The position numbers and the translations under genes are program-made. Positions 43,790 through 53,900 of a DNA stretch of 64,000 nt are shown here, in pieces. How positions within the stretch are numbered: position 1 is the stretch's first letter; each line of letters opens with the position of its first letter. The notes below the pieces were generated by a model that had not been told where the DNA came from, ran no database searches, and worked only from the letters and a program-made list of their open reading frames with translations. The stretch is from Methanooceanicella nereidis. GTDB lineage: Archaea > Halobacteriota > Methanocellia > Methanocellales > Methanocellaceae. The stretch lies in NCBI RefSeq assembly GCF_021023085.1, contig NZ_PGCK01000001.1, forward strand, positions 248,001 to 312,000. Direction: 5' to 3'.

Positions 43790-44929
43790 TTAGTCGCGGT
43801 AATTCAACGTGTATTCTGAGATCCTGTATGCGCCTATCGCAGGAGCAAGGTCCGGCCTGTCGCTGGATATTACGGTGACCTTCTGCTCGAGCTCATCAGA
43901 TAGCAGCATCTCGACACGCTCTTTGAGCCCGGGTATGCATGCCATTCCGCCCGTCAGTATTATCGGCTCGGACAGTACCCTCTTGTAGGTCTGATAGTGG
44001 TCCTGAGCCAGCTGCGGGAAGAAGTTTTCCATGATAGCCTCTATGACGTTGTTAACGTACTCTTCGACGGGCTTCATGATGCTTTTCTCGATCTTAAAGC
44101 CATACTGGCCGCGGTCATGAATATGCACTGAATCGTATACGGGCTTGTATTCGATGAAGTTCGCGAACTCCTCTTTGTATTTCCTTGCGGTGTTAAGGTC
44201 TATGTTCACGATACCCTGTGTCTCGTTCTGTACACCGAGCCTTATCTTTCTATCGACTATATTGCCGCTGATAGTGCCTAAGGTCACTGTGTGCACAGGC
44301 TCTCCGTTCCTGAATGCGCTTATCTCTAAAGTCGTCGAGCCCATATTGACGCTCATGAAAGTCTTCTTGATCGCATCAAGGCCGTCGAACGCAGGTATTG
44401 CGCCGCAGAATGCCTCAGACCATGCCTGCCTGCCTGCCCTTCCTATGGACATGCCGGATATGATCTCTTTAAGGTTCTTGCGTCCCCTGTCGTTCTCGAC
44501 CGCGGGGTGAGCCAGCGTAACATAGCTGTTCTCAGGTATGTTATATTTATAAACAAGATATTCGATGAACTGCGCTGCAAGCTTTACGCTGTCCTCATCC
44601 TGAGGAAGTCCGGCGCGGAACATGAAATATACCGAATCGGCGTATTCTTCTGCGGCTTCATCACCAAACTTCGTGGCGAGCTTTCCCGTGAACAGGTCCC
44701 TGTATCTTGCCACGCAGGTAAGAGTCCTGACAATGTCAAGCGTGCCTTCGTAGTTAGGCATTACGAGCACCGTACGGGTAGAACCGATCTTCAGACCTAT
44801 TGGTATGGCATCTGATTCCTTTCTTTTAAGATAGCCACCGGCCTCAACGAGCCCGAACTCGACATCGTTCTCCATACCGGCTCCATCAGCCGCTAATTCC
44901 CCACTCGGATTTTTATTAGCTTCCACCAT
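43790..44929 (-). CDS. actin/MreB-like fold protein with altered nucleotide loops
   Basis: A protein of 379 residues. It has the ASKHA fold: phosphate-1-like PIGLKIGSTRTVLV (about 43-56), phosphate-2-like VNMGSTTLEISAF (about 194-206) and adenosine-type ILTGGMACIPGLKERV near 340-355. In actin, MreB and FtsA the first loop has D.G[TS] and the second D.G.... Here they are K47 and N195. Loss of both catalytic Asp residues suggests altered or absent hydrolysis. N-terminal about 25 residues look disordered. It lies 16 bases behind a transmembrane surface protein on the same strand and before a prepilin peptidase. PilM, the actin-like partner of bacterial type IV pili, is a distant analogy. Confidence 0.8.
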   Translation of the reverse strand: MVEANKNPSGELAADGAGMENDVEFGLVEAGGYLKRKESDAIPIGLKIGSTRTVLVMPNYEGTLDIVRTLTCVARYRDLFTGKLATKFGDEAAEEYADSVYFMFRAGLPQDEDSVKLAAQFIEYLVYKYNIPENSYVTLAHPAVENDRGRKNLKEIISGMSIGRAGRQAWSEAFCGAIPAFDGLDAIKKTFMSVNMGSTTLEISAFRNGEPVHTVTLGTISGNIVDRKIRLGVQNETQGIVNIDLNTARKYKEEFANFIEYKPVYDSVHIHDRGQYGFKIEKSIMKPVEEYVNNVIEAIMENFFPQLAQDHYQTYKRVLSEPIILTGGMACIPGLKERVEMLLSDELEQKVTVISSDRPDLAPAIGAYRISEYTLNYRD

Positions 44930-44945
44930 TTCATTCCCAGCCTAT

Positions 44946-47048
44946 TTACTTATCTCCATCAAGTCTCCAGACCACGACAGATGACGTGTTATCGAGAGGA
45001 GACATATCATGCGATTTATAATAATATAAACCTTTGACCTTTTCGACATCATCGCTGATGACGAGCTCTTTCATCATTATTGTGAGATTGTTCGGTTGTA
45101 TGTCCAGGTCGTTGCTCATCTGTATGAACGATACTCCATCAGGATGCTCTTTTATATATTTAAGTATCCTCTCTTTATCCTTTATGGTCGACACCGGATC
45201 TTTACCTTGCACCGTGGTCTTCGGTACCTTTATCCTGCCATCTTTTTCAGGCTGCTGCGGCGGTACTGACGACGATTTTGGAGTGTACGGCACGCGTTCG
45301 GCATTCGAATAGGACGACGGGGACTTATACACGTCGCTCGCATATGCGACCGAAGGCTTTTCTGCCGGCTCGCTCTCCTGAATCTTTCCTCCAAGCCTTG
45401 GCAGGTTATTGGCTATGTTTCCAATCCCCTTTACATCAGGCAATATTTTCTTTTCGCCTAATTTCGGCGGTATTGAAGTCGCCGGAGGAGACTCGCGCTT
45501 CGGTGCCTGCTTCTGCTGGTCCTCGGCCCTTTTTTGTTCAGCCTTTTCTGCTTTATGGGCTTTTGCCACGTCTCTGGCGGCTTTGTTATTTTCGACCTTA
45601 TTCTTGTAGGAGTTTGCCACACCGGCGAGAGGTCCCAGGAACATGTTCTTTTTAGAGATAAGCATGTATCCGACGATACCGGCAACGATTATCAATATCA
45701 ATGCCGCTACGACGACGGGTGTCCATGACGGCACAAGCGATCTCTCAAGGCTTGCGAATACCGACTGGTGCTCCTTATTCTCTTCCATCTCGATCATGAA
45801 GGCCTTATCGCTATATCCCTCATAGGCAAGCTTGACCTCATGATTGCCGGCAGGAATATAAGCGACGCATGGCGTCACATACTGTTTCCCGTTCCCGTCG
45901 AGCAATGGCTGGCCGTCAACATATAATGCTGCTCCGGGAGGATCTGAGTTAATGTTAACCCATCCCATCGTAGTGAATGGCAGTTTTATGTCAAGCGTAA
46001 CGTTGCGTGCTGCCTGTTCCATGTTCCATGGCATGATAACGTTGGGGTGGTAAAGCGGAGTGTATTCAGACACGTTAGCTTTGGCACCGTTAGTGTCAGT
46101 ATACTCCACACTTATCATGAAGTTCTTTCTTCCGAATACCTCTTTATCGTCATCGCTTCGGACATCTATGCCGTAGATCTCGAAATAGCCGTCGGCGTTA
46201 GTCTTCGCGGTAAAGATGTCCCTCTTGATATATCGTGACATATCATCGGACTGTTGATATACGGATATTACGGCATCAGCGTAGGGTTTACCATCCTTTG
46301 TCTTGACAGTACCGTTTATCTTATTATGGTATGTCTGAGGTATGCTGGCCGGATCCGGCGAAGATGCCGGCGCCGTAAGAGGCACGGTCACCATCGTAGG
46401 TGCAGGGACATCAGTCAGATAGAGATTTCCTTCTACTGTGACTTGCACTCTTTTTGTGGATTGATATATAACGCCTCCGTTCTCGTGCTGAGCATAGAGG
46501 TTATATGTGCCTTTTGGAAGATAGAATGTGAACTGGCCGTTACCGCCGTTAGTCTTCTGGGCGAACGAGTAGAACGTTTGTTCTCCGGTGGTGCTTACTG
46601 CGTAAACGACACCGTCGATAGTATTACCGTTCTCGTTCTGTATAAAGCCCCAGACATAACCGTATTCCGGAGGCGGGTACAATTCTAACTTAGTATCAGC
46701 CCTATCGACCTGGATGATACCGCTCGTAGCCATGTACCACTTAGTGAGAGAAAGCTTGGTCTCATATACCGTACTGCCTTCTTTATATGATACTTTAACT
46801 TTACATGTATCTGTCTTTAGATTTGCATTGACAAACTCAAAATTACCATTCTGGTCGGTAATGGTTTGATCAACTTCCAGATAGATTGCGTCGATCAGGG
46901 TCGCAACTGCACCCTGTACAGGATTTCCGTGCCTGTCCGTTACCTGTCCCATCACTGTCACGGTATTGCTTCCGGCAGTGGCGTTTGTAATAGCTAGGAC
47001 TGGTAACAGCATGATGCTAATAAGCAATAAACTGAGTATCTTTTTCAT
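44946..47048 (-). CDS. transmembrane protein: CarbReg-like domains, PEGA, TM helix, cytoplasmic winged helix
   Basis: A protein of 700 residues. A signal peptide (1-25) leads to three carboxypeptidase-regulatory-like domains (about 28-100, 130-205 and 243-340) and a PEGA domain (about 361-430: INSDPPGAALYVDGQ, IPAGNHEVKLAYEGY). One membrane helix (about 443-465) follows. The cytoplasmic side has a Lys/Ala/Glu-rich helix (about 475-515), a long Pro/Ser linker and a C-terminal winged helix (about 622-680, GVSFIQMSNDLDIQPNNLTIMMKELV). Such an arrangement could relay a surface signal to DNA. Divergent from amrS; the actin-like gene follows. ATG 47048 has GAGG directly before it. Confidence 0.85.
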   Translation of the reverse strand: MKKILSLLLISIMLLPVLAITNATAGSNTVTVMGQVTDRHGNPVQGAVATLIDAIYLEVDQTITDQNGNFEFVNANLKTDTCKVKVSYKEGSTVYETKLSLTKWYMATSGIIQVDRADTKLELYPPPEYGYVWGFIQNENGNTIDGVVYAVSTTGEQTFYSFAQKTNGGNGQFTFYLPKGTYNLYAQHENGGVIYQSTKRVQVTVEGNLYLTDVPAPTMVTVPLTAPASSPDPASIPQTYHNKINGTVKTKDGKPYADAVISVYQQSDDMSRYIKRDIFTAKTNADGYFEIYGIDVRSDDDKEVFGRKNFMISVEYTDTNGAKANVSEYTPLYHPNVIMPWNMEQAARNVTLDIKLPFTTMGWVNINSDPPGAALYVDGQPLLDGNGKQYVTPCVAYIPAGNHEVKLAYEGYSDKAFMIEMEENKEHQSVFASLERSLVPSWTPVVVAALILIIVAGIVGYMLISKKNMFLGPLAGVANSYKNKVENNKAARDVAKAHKAEKAEQKRAEDQQKQAPKRESPPATSIPPKLGEKKILPDVKGIGNIANNLPRLGGKIQESEPAEKPSVAYASDVYKSPSSYSNAERVPYTPKSSSVPPQQPEKDGRIKVPKTTVQGKDPVSTIKDKERILKYIKEHPDGVSFIQMSNDLDIQPNNLTIMMKELVISDDVEKVKGLYYYKSHDMSPLDNTSSVVVWRLDGDK

Positions 47049-47361
47049 CCTCTAACCATCCGACCTTCTGAATTAAGCTTTTACAACTACAAATATTTTA
47101 TCGTGTTTTCCGATAACTGAATTATTTTTATTAATACGCCGATATATGGCATTTTATTCACATAATGCCCGAATATTTTTATACTCGATAATCACACCCC
47201 AATCTAGCGATATAATATATAAAGCCATCGCTTTTTCGGAAATTTTTTTGGACAAATTAATACGAATAAATTATTATATAAATGCCTGACTTTTTAGTGT
47301 AATGGAGGGATTACATTTAAAGCCGGGAAAAATCATATTTAAATAGTCTGGAGTGAACTCA
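47049..47361. promoter_or_regulatory. divergent promoter region: PEGA protein / amrS
   Basis: A/T-rich and gene-free. On the minus strand GATAAAATATTTG (about 47092-47104) is a TATA-like box for the PEGA gene. On the plus strand TTATTATATAAATG (about 47270-47283) would start amrS transcription near 47303. A 14-codon ATG frame (47302-47346) could be a leader peptide in front of amrS, but the evidence is thin. GTAAT-GGAGGG-ATTAC (near 47299-47314) is a weak hairpin. Confidence 0.45.
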
Positions 47362-48384
47362 ATGATAAAAGAGGCCATCCTTTGGGAACCCCTTGAAGAT
47401 AAAAAGGTAAGATGCTTTTCATGCTCGTTTAAATGTATCATACCTGAGGGAAAGATCGGTCATTGCAGGACCAGGAAAAATTTCGACGGAAAATTAAAAA
47501 GCCTGATATACGGCACCGTGACGTCTGTTGCAAGCGATCCCATAGAGAAAAAGCCGCTTTATCATTTTTACCCGGGTAGCTACTCATATTCGATGGGTAC
47601 GGTCGGATGCAATTTCAGGTGCGAGCATTGTCAGAACTGGACGATTTCCCAGGCAGACATCGAAAGCGTCTATACGGAGGACATAATGCCGGCAATGGCA
47701 GTGAAGAACGCTATAGACACGGGTTGTAAAAGCCTGTCCTTCACGTACAACGAGCCTACAATATGGGTGGAGTTCACACATGATACTTCGATGCTGGGAC
47801 ATGAAAAAGGCCTTAAGTCTATTTATGTGACGAACGGCTATGCGACGGCAGAGCACCTTGAGGCAATGAAGGGATTGCTTGACGCTTACCGTGTGGACAT
47901 CAAAGCTTTCAAGGACGCGTTCTATAAAAAAGTCTGCAGCGCAAGGCTGGAGCCTGTGCTTACCTCTACGAAGATAGCAAAGGATATGGGGATGCATATC
48001 GAGGTCATAAACCTGGTCATACCGGGTCTTAATGATTCTGCAGAGGAAATAGGCGAGCTTTCAAAATGGGTCTATGAGAACTTAGGACCGGAAACACCGA
48101 CACATTTCACAAGATTCCAGCCCATGTATCACATGACAGATCTGGCAGCCACTTCCCTGGAGACGCTTGAAAGAGCATATAATGTTGCAAAAGAGACCGG
48201 ATTAAAATATGTTTATCTCGGTAACGTCCCGGGACATAAATATGAGAGCACCTGGTGCCCGTCATGTAACGAGCTCCTTATCGAGCGCTTAGGGTTCAGG
48301 ATAATGAACCTGAACCTCACGAAGGATAAAAAGTGCCCGAAATGCGGGGAAAAGATCCCCATTATAGGAAATATCGGCCCTTAG
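47362..48384 (+). CDS. amrS: AmrS, radical SAM protein of the AmmeMemoRadiSam system
   Basis: About 340 residues. The radical-SAM cluster motif appears as CNFRCEHCQNW (about 90-100). The N-terminal Cys cluster (CFSCSFKCIIPEGKIGHC, about 15-32) and the C-terminal CPSCNELLIERLG and CPKCGEKIP (about 300-335) match the zinc-ribbon ends of AmrS. Related proteins work with AmmeMemo partners on an unknown substrate. The ATG at 47362 has GGAGTG upstream, preferable to GTG 47353. Convergent with the SAM synthetase gene, whose last codons overlap. No AmmeMemo partner is in the window. Confidence 0.85.
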   Translation: MIKEAILWEPLEDKKVRCFSCSFKCIIPEGKIGHCRTRKNFDGKLKSLIYGTVTSVASDPIEKKPLYHFYPGSYSYSMGTVGCNFRCEHCQNWTISQADIESVYTEDIMPAMAVKNAIDTGCKSLSFTYNEPTIWVEFTHDTSMLGHEKGLKSIYVTNGYATAEHLEAMKGLLDAYRVDIKAFKDAFYKKVCSARLEPVLTSTKIAKDMGMHIEVINLVIPGLNDSAEEIGELSKWVYENLGPETPTHFTRFQPMYHMTDLAATSLETLERAYNVAKETGLKYVYLGNVPGHKYESTWCPSCNELLIERLGFRIMNLNLTKDKKCPKCGEKIPIIGNIGP

Positions 48385-49493
48385 CACTTTCCGGCGAGAA
48401 AATCTTCCATTACTCCCGGGATCATCTCCAGCCAGTAATCTATTACATACTCTATTTTATCGGGAGCGGCATCCCCGTATATTCTGGCTGCCTTAAGCTG
48501 AGGCTTATCAAGCGGAGCGCCGATCTTGCTTACCAGATAGACGTAGGCTTCTTCAACCCCGCATTGCCTGACCAGGTCATCCGCAGCCCGAATGGCTATC
48601 AGGTTATATATCTTGCCCACGTGGTTCCGGGGGTTCTTTCCGGCATGGGCTTCAAGCGTCATAGGCCTGCCCGGGGTGATAAGGCCATTGGCCCGGTTAC
48701 CCCTGCCGGTCTCTCCGTCATCGCCCATCTCTGCCGATGTCCCCGTCTTCGTAAGGTAAATATTCTTATTCGTGTCCGCAGCATTGACTGTGACGGAAAG
48801 CCCCTCCCATCCCGAGGATAGGGAGTCTGTCACCTTTTGTCTAACACGCGATTTAATACTCTCGTATTCATCCATGCCTGTCGCATATTTTGATACGATC
48901 GCCGCTGACAGCGTCAGCAACAGGTCATCGTTCGTGCGCAGTCCCATGACCTTGACATCCTCGCCGACGCCCGTCACTGTCCTCATTATGACCTCTGCCT
49001 TGTGCACATCCGTTTCAAGCCGGCTCAAAGGCGCGAATCCCACACCTATGGACGTATCATTCGCCGTGACCTTCTCTGCCAGGCTTTTTAGCTCGGAGGC
49101 TCCCATACCAAGCCTGGGTTCTACTTCAAAATAATTATCTATGTTCTTTAAAGTGGACTTCATGTATTTTTCAGTGCACTCCCTGGCGATCTCATACACA
49201 GGGATATTCTGCCCCTGGAACCTATCCGTGGCCCTTCCCCCTATGATGATACTCATCAGCTTTAATATCTCTCCGCCGCCAAAGCCCGTTTCGGACCTGC
49301 CTGCCGATATCAGGACCTTGTCCACGTTATGGTGAAGTATGTGGCCGAAGTGGTCCATATAATATTTACATAGACCCCTGGAGACTGCATCGGAGATCCC
49401 GTCGCAAAGGCTATCAGGGTGCCCGAGCCCTTTTTTCTCGACTATCTCGAACCTGTGTTCGCTATACGGAATAGGTAGCTTCTCGATGATCAC
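48381..49493 (-). CDS. mat: S-adenosylmethionine synthetase, archaeal type
   Basis: About 370 residues. [26 protein letters not shown] near the start and [35 protein letters not shown] (about 262-296, with shorter parts visible) identify the archaeal MAT family. It makes SAM from methionine and ATP. The frame extends to a TTG at 49514, but GTG at 49493 with AGAGG eight bases upstream is the likelier start. A palindrome of the module 1 TrmB type lies at 49545-49564 just upstream of its TATA-like region. It is convergent with amrS, sharing 4 bases. Confidence 0.95.
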   Translation of the reverse strand: MIIEKLPIPYSEHRFEIVEKKGLGHPDSLCDGISDAVSRGLCKYYMDHFGHILHHNVDKVLISAGRSETGFGGGEILKLMSIIIGGRATDRFQGQNIPVYEIARECTEKYMKSTLKNIDNYFEVEPRLGMGASELKSLAEKVTANDTSIGVGFAPLSRLETDVHKAEVIMRTVTGVGEDVKVMGLRTNDDLLLTLSAAIVSKYATGMDEYESIKSRVRQKVTDSLSSGWEGLSVTVNAADTNKNIYLTKTGTSAEMGDDGETGRGNRANGLITPGRPMTLEAHAGKNPRNHVGKIYNLIAIRAADDLVRQCGVEEAYVYLVSKIGAPLDKPQLKAARIYGDAAPDKIEYVIDYWLEMIPGVMEDFLAGKC

Positions 49494-49525
49494 GAAAAAT
49501 GCCTCTAGATACAATAATTAGCGCT

Positions 49526-49540
49526 GATTATAGATATTAA
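49526..49540 (-). promoter_or_regulatory. TATA-like element for mat
   Basis: Minus strand reads AATTAATATCTATAA. Transcription near 49508 would give a leader of about 15 bases with AGAGG before the GTG. Confidence 0.4.
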
Positions 49541-49544
49541 TTTT

Positions 49545-49564
49545 GTAGTAAAAAATATTACTAC
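49545..49564. promoter_or_regulatory. TrmB-1-like operator upstream of mat
   Basis: GTAGTAAA-AAAT-ATTACTAC: same half-sites and 4-bp spacer as the operators of TrmB module 1, with one mismatch. It lies just before the mat promoter. Confidence 0.5.
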
Positions 49565-49704
49565 TAATTGTAAGATATTAACCGATAAACTTACTCGGGG
49601 ATTTTGAATTCAAAAAATGTCTACTGAGTTTTCGTGAGGTTAGCATTCGCATATACCCGAAAAGATATGATAGACATCATCCAAAAAACGCATAAGGACA
49701 AAAA

Positions 49705-50310
49705 TTACTTAATATCTGTATTTTTATTCATCACGGGAACAAGTCGCTTTACTGCATTGAAGGCGTTGATGTCAGGCACTCCGGACTCTATCCATTTTGT
49801 CAGCGACTCTTTTTTGAACTTTGCCTTGTTCTTTATCTGCTTTTTTATGGATTCCACGTCGCCCGGGGTCAAGCCGAAATAATCGCAAAAAGCGTCAGTC
49901 GTGGTGATCTCGTATGTCCTGCCATTCTTTCTTTTCTCTATTAGCCCCCTTTCTTCCAGAACGGTGACATGGTCATAGGTAGCCTGTCCTCTCACGTTGA
50001 CAAGCTCGTTTTGCATTATAGGCTGATAGTATGCGATAATAGATAGCGTCCTCAGCACCGGGCTTGTAAGCTCTTTAGGGGATATAGACATCACACTGGC
50101 AGAGTATTCCGCTTTGAGCTGCATGACATACTTGCCCTCGAGCTTTACGATCTCAAGGGGGGAATGCCTTAGCCGGTATTCTTCAATGAGCTTATCGATG
50201 ATCGGCGCCATATACGTGCTTGAGCGGTTAAGGAGGCTCTTGAGCTGTGCCTCGGTCACCGGGCCTCCCGCTGCGAACAGCGCGGCCTCTATAAGGTTTT
50301 TCTCATCCAA
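49705..50310 (-). CDS. scpB: ScpB, condensin accessory protein
   Basis: A protein of 201 residues with two winged helices. LIEAALFAAGGPVTEAQLKSLL at the start and LRTLSIIAYYQPIMQNELVNVRGQATYDHVTVLEERGLI in the middle are family signatures. The TTG start at 50310 has GGAGAT six bases upstream and overlaps the scpA stop by eight bases. It binds ScpA and helps close the SMC ring in chromosome organisation. Last gene of the smc operon. Confidence 0.9.
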   Translation of the reverse strand: MDEKNLIEAALFAAGGPVTEAQLKSLLNRSSTYMAPIIDKLIEEYRLRHSPLEIVKLEGKYVMQLKAEYSASVMSISPKELTSPVLRTLSIIAYYQPIMQNELVNVRGQATYDHVTVLEERGLIEKRKNGRTYEITTTDAFCDYFGLTPGDVESIKKQIKNKAKFKKESLTKWIESGVPDINAFNAVKRLVPVMNKNTDIK

Positions 50311-50983
50311 GCTTATCTCCCCTGCGGATGAATATTTCGTCGAATAATATTTCCTGTGTGAGAGTCACATATTTTCTATTGGCAAGAAATAGGAGCGGAA
50401 GATAAACGTCAATGATGCCTCTGGGCGTCTTTTCCTTCACAAGCTCGCTCATCGTGACGAAATCCCGGTAAGCGTACTCCGCATCAAGGACTTTTATCAT
50501 TTCCACGATGCTCTTTTCAATATCCTCTTCATGGGCGATACCCAGGACTTCCTCAAGCGTCTTTCGCCTGGGCTTTTCAACCTTTCTTGCCTGCCTTAAC
50601 GCCGGAATATCCTTTGTGGCCACCGCCCTCTTGAGCTCGTCGATAAGCTCCTGAAGCGTGACAGGCCTCGAGGCCACGTGCCTGAGCCGGGGTTCCAGGA
50701 CGGGATAATCATCCTCTGCCATGTCTAAAAAGGGATCGTCTTCCTCAAACGGCTCCGGAGGAGGTACGTTGACGAGGATGTCCGATTTCATACGTAACAA
50801 TATCGAGGCGTAAAGCAGGGTACGGGCGGAGACCCTGAGGTCAAGCTTTTCCATCTCCGTGAGCTTTTTCAGGAACTTGTCCGTCACATCTATGATATTA
50901 ATGTTCCAGGGGTCGATCTCGCCGCCCCTGGCCATCTCCAGCAATATCTCCACGGACTGCTCCATTACGGGAGTTTCGATCAC
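50303..50983 (-). CDS. scpA: ScpA, condensin kleisin subunit
   Basis: A protein of 226 residues. The N-terminal kleisin helix is EQSVEILLEMARGGEIDPWNINIIDVTDKFLKKL (visible in parts, about 7-40); the C-terminal winged helix runs from about 150. Kleisin bridges the two SMC heads. It begins at a GTG (50983) ten bases behind smc, with GAGG nearby; ATG 50965 is an alternative. Overlaps scpB. Charged middle section (about 80-140) is variable in the family. Confidence 0.9.
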   Translation of the reverse strand: MIETPVMEQSVEILLEMARGGEIDPWNINIIDVTDKFLKKLTEMEKLDLRVSARTLLYASILLRMKSDILVNVPPPEPFEEDDPFLDMAEDDYPVLEPRLRHVASRPVTLQELIDELKRAVATKDIPALRQARKVEKPRRKTLEEVLGIAHEEDIEKSIVEMIKVLDAEYAYRDFVTMSELVKEKTPRGIIDVYLPLLFLANRKYVTLTQEILFDEIFIRRGDKLG

Positions 50984-50993
50984 CGCCTCGCCT

Positions 50994-53900
50994 TCAGTTG
51001 TTATAGAGCTTCACCCCCGTTATGCTGGAGATGTTATTTTCCTGCATCGCGACGCCTATCGTGCGGTTAGCGGACTCTATCATCGGCTTTCTCAGAGACA
51101 CTACGACGAACTGTGCGTTCTCCGAAAGCTTCTTGATCATCCTGGCTACGCGCTCCGCGTTAGCGCCGTCCAGAAACATGTCCACCTCGTCAAAAGCGTA
51201 AAATGGCGCAGGCTTATGGCGCTGGATGGAAAATATGAACGCTAATGCCGTAAGGCTCTTTTCCCCTCCGGACATAGCCTCGAGACGCTGAAGGGCTTTG
51301 CCGTGAGGCTGTGCCCTTATGGTAAGGCCGCCTGCGAACGGGTCTTCCGGATTCTCCAGGATCAGCTCTCCGAAGCCGTCGGACAGTTCCATGAATATGT
51401 CCTTGAAATTTTCATTGATCGAGTGGAAGGTCTTTAAAAATGTCTCTTTCTTCATCGCCTTATAGTGCTCGATCTTATTCAGTATATCCTGGCGCTCGTT
51501 CATGAGCGTGTCCCGTTTGCCGGTAAGCTCTACAAGCCTTTCGTTGACAGAATCGTATTCCGTGATCGCAAGCATGTTAACCGGCTCAAGGGCCTGCATC
51601 TTCTTATCCAGTATCGATATGTTAGCGCGGACCTTATCCAGAGGCGGGACGTCCTCTTCAGGCACCATGTCCTTTTCCCGGACTTCCTCTTCCATTCGCT
51701 TTATCTTTTCCAGGCTTTCATCGCGGCTTATCTCAAGCGTGTTAAGGATACTCGTTATTCTTTCCATGCCCCTCTTTACGTCATATAGCTCATGGTCGGC
51801 CTTCGATAGTTCCTCCGACATATCATCGCGCTGCTTTTTGAGGCCGGTAAGCTCTGACTCTATCTCTTTTTCGCGCTTACCTTTCTCCTCGATCTGCCCC
51901 TGATACTCGGTTATCTGCTCCTCGTTCTGCGCGATCTTAGACTTTAGCGAGGCAATGTTATCGTCAACTTCGCGTATGCGCTTCCCGTTCCCTTCGATCC
52001 CGGACTGCACATATGCCTGTTCCAGCTTTATTGAAGATATGCTCGATTCCGTATCGCGGATACGGCCGTCAAGCCTCTTCATCTCATCCTCGATGCGTGC
52101 GGCTTCCTCGGTCAGCTTCGGTATCTCCGAGCCCCTGAGCTCGTCCTCGAGTTTGGATACATCGGACGTCAGCGAGTTTATTTCGACATCGGCCTTAGCA
52201 ATTGCTTCCTCGATCGCTATCATCTCATCGCGAAGCACCCTGCGGCTGTCACGTAATGCGCTGATGGCGGCTTCCTTTTCTTTGATCACGGCATCAAGCC
52301 TTACGATGCGGCCTGCAAGCTCGTCGCGCTTTGCTGAAAGCCTTGTAGCCTGCGTCTCGAACTCTGACCTGTCTTTCTTAATAGTGTAAATATGACTGTC
52401 GATCGACTCGATCTTCTTCAGGATACCGTCCCTTTCGGACTCCAGTACGGCTAACTGCTCCGAAAGCTCTTTTATATGCTCCTCTTCGGACGCCTTGAAC
52501 TTTAGTTTTGACTTTGCGCGGAAACCTCCGGTCATCGCACCGCTCTTCTCCACAAGGTCACCGTCGAGCGTTACAAGCCTGACGCTGCCTATAAGGCGCC
52601 TTGCGGTCTCGAGTGTATCCACCACAAGCGTGTCGCCGAAAACATAGTAGAACGCTTTTTCATAGCGCGGATTGAACTCTACAAGATCTATTGCGTACCC
52701 TATGACGCCCCTTTCCCCGCTCAGGTCCCTTAGCGGCGGCCTGGGCCTCATTTTATTAAGCGGTAAAAATGTCGCCGTGCCTTTTCTCAGGTCCTTTAAA
52801 TAGTAAATACAGCGCGACGCGTCCTCATCATTATCTACGACGATGTTCTGCAGCCTGTTCCCTGCCGCGACCTCAAGCGCGGTGGCATATCTTTCGTCGA
52901 CTTTACCGAGCTCGGCGATAATGCCATAGATGCCCGGCAGTTCATGGGAATCGCGCGCACGAAGTATGGCTTCGACAGCCTGTGAGTACCCGTCAAATTC
53001 CTCATATGCCTTTACCCTGGCTTCCGCTTTCGCATATTCTGCCTGAAGCTTCCTCAGCTGGCTCTCGACGCCAAGCTGCTCCTGCTTTGCCCTGGACCTG
53101 GCGCCTTCCATGTCGGTTATATCGGCTGCCAGCGCCTGCGCCCTGCGCTGCAGTTCTGCTATGTCGCGCCCTATGTTCTGCGCTTCGACGCGGGCTTCCT
53201 CTATGCGGCTTCTGCTCGACGCGATCTCGGCCTCGGCGTCCTGCTCCTCGTCCTGCTTACGCCTTGCCGCGTCCAGTATCCTGTCCTTTTCCCTTAATTT
53301 TTCATTGCGAAGGTTTCTGGAGCCCTCCAAGGAGTTCTTTAGCTCTGATAGCTTTACCCTGACACCCTTGAATTTCTCATCTATGACGGATATTTTTTTA
53401 TGGACCTCATCCAGGCTGGACTTCCTGAAGGAATATTCATTATTGAGGCTTAGCTTCCTGTTCTCCTCTTCCTCCAGCCTCTTATTCATCTCCTCTATCT
53501 GGCCGCGGGCCTTTTCGATGTCCAGGAACAGTTTTTGCTTCTCCGTTTCACGGTTGAGCACCTCAGTCCGGGAGAAATCTATGACGTTGTTACATCCCTT
53601 TATTCCGGCCTTTGCTTCCTCTATCTCCCGCCTTATCAGTATCTGTTCTCCCTCGCCCTTACGGGATATCATGTCGCTAAGGGATTTGATCTCTTCCTTA
53701 AGTTTTTGGACAGCTGCGCTCTTGACCTCTACATCCGCGATGATCGACTCTCTTTTCTCAGCCTTATCGCGAATGTCTTCGAGTATGGAGTCAAGGATCT
53801 TTTTGGCCTCTTTAAGCTCCGAAAGAAGGAGATAGCCTTCGTTCTTTATCTTTTCATCCTTATATGACTGGTATAGCAGTGCCTGGTCCCTTTCGGCCTT

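Noticed and set aside
47302-47346. 14-codon leader peptide before amrS
   Set aside because: Too short to support, with no attenuation-like structure or codon bias; mentioned only as a possibility in the promoter entry.
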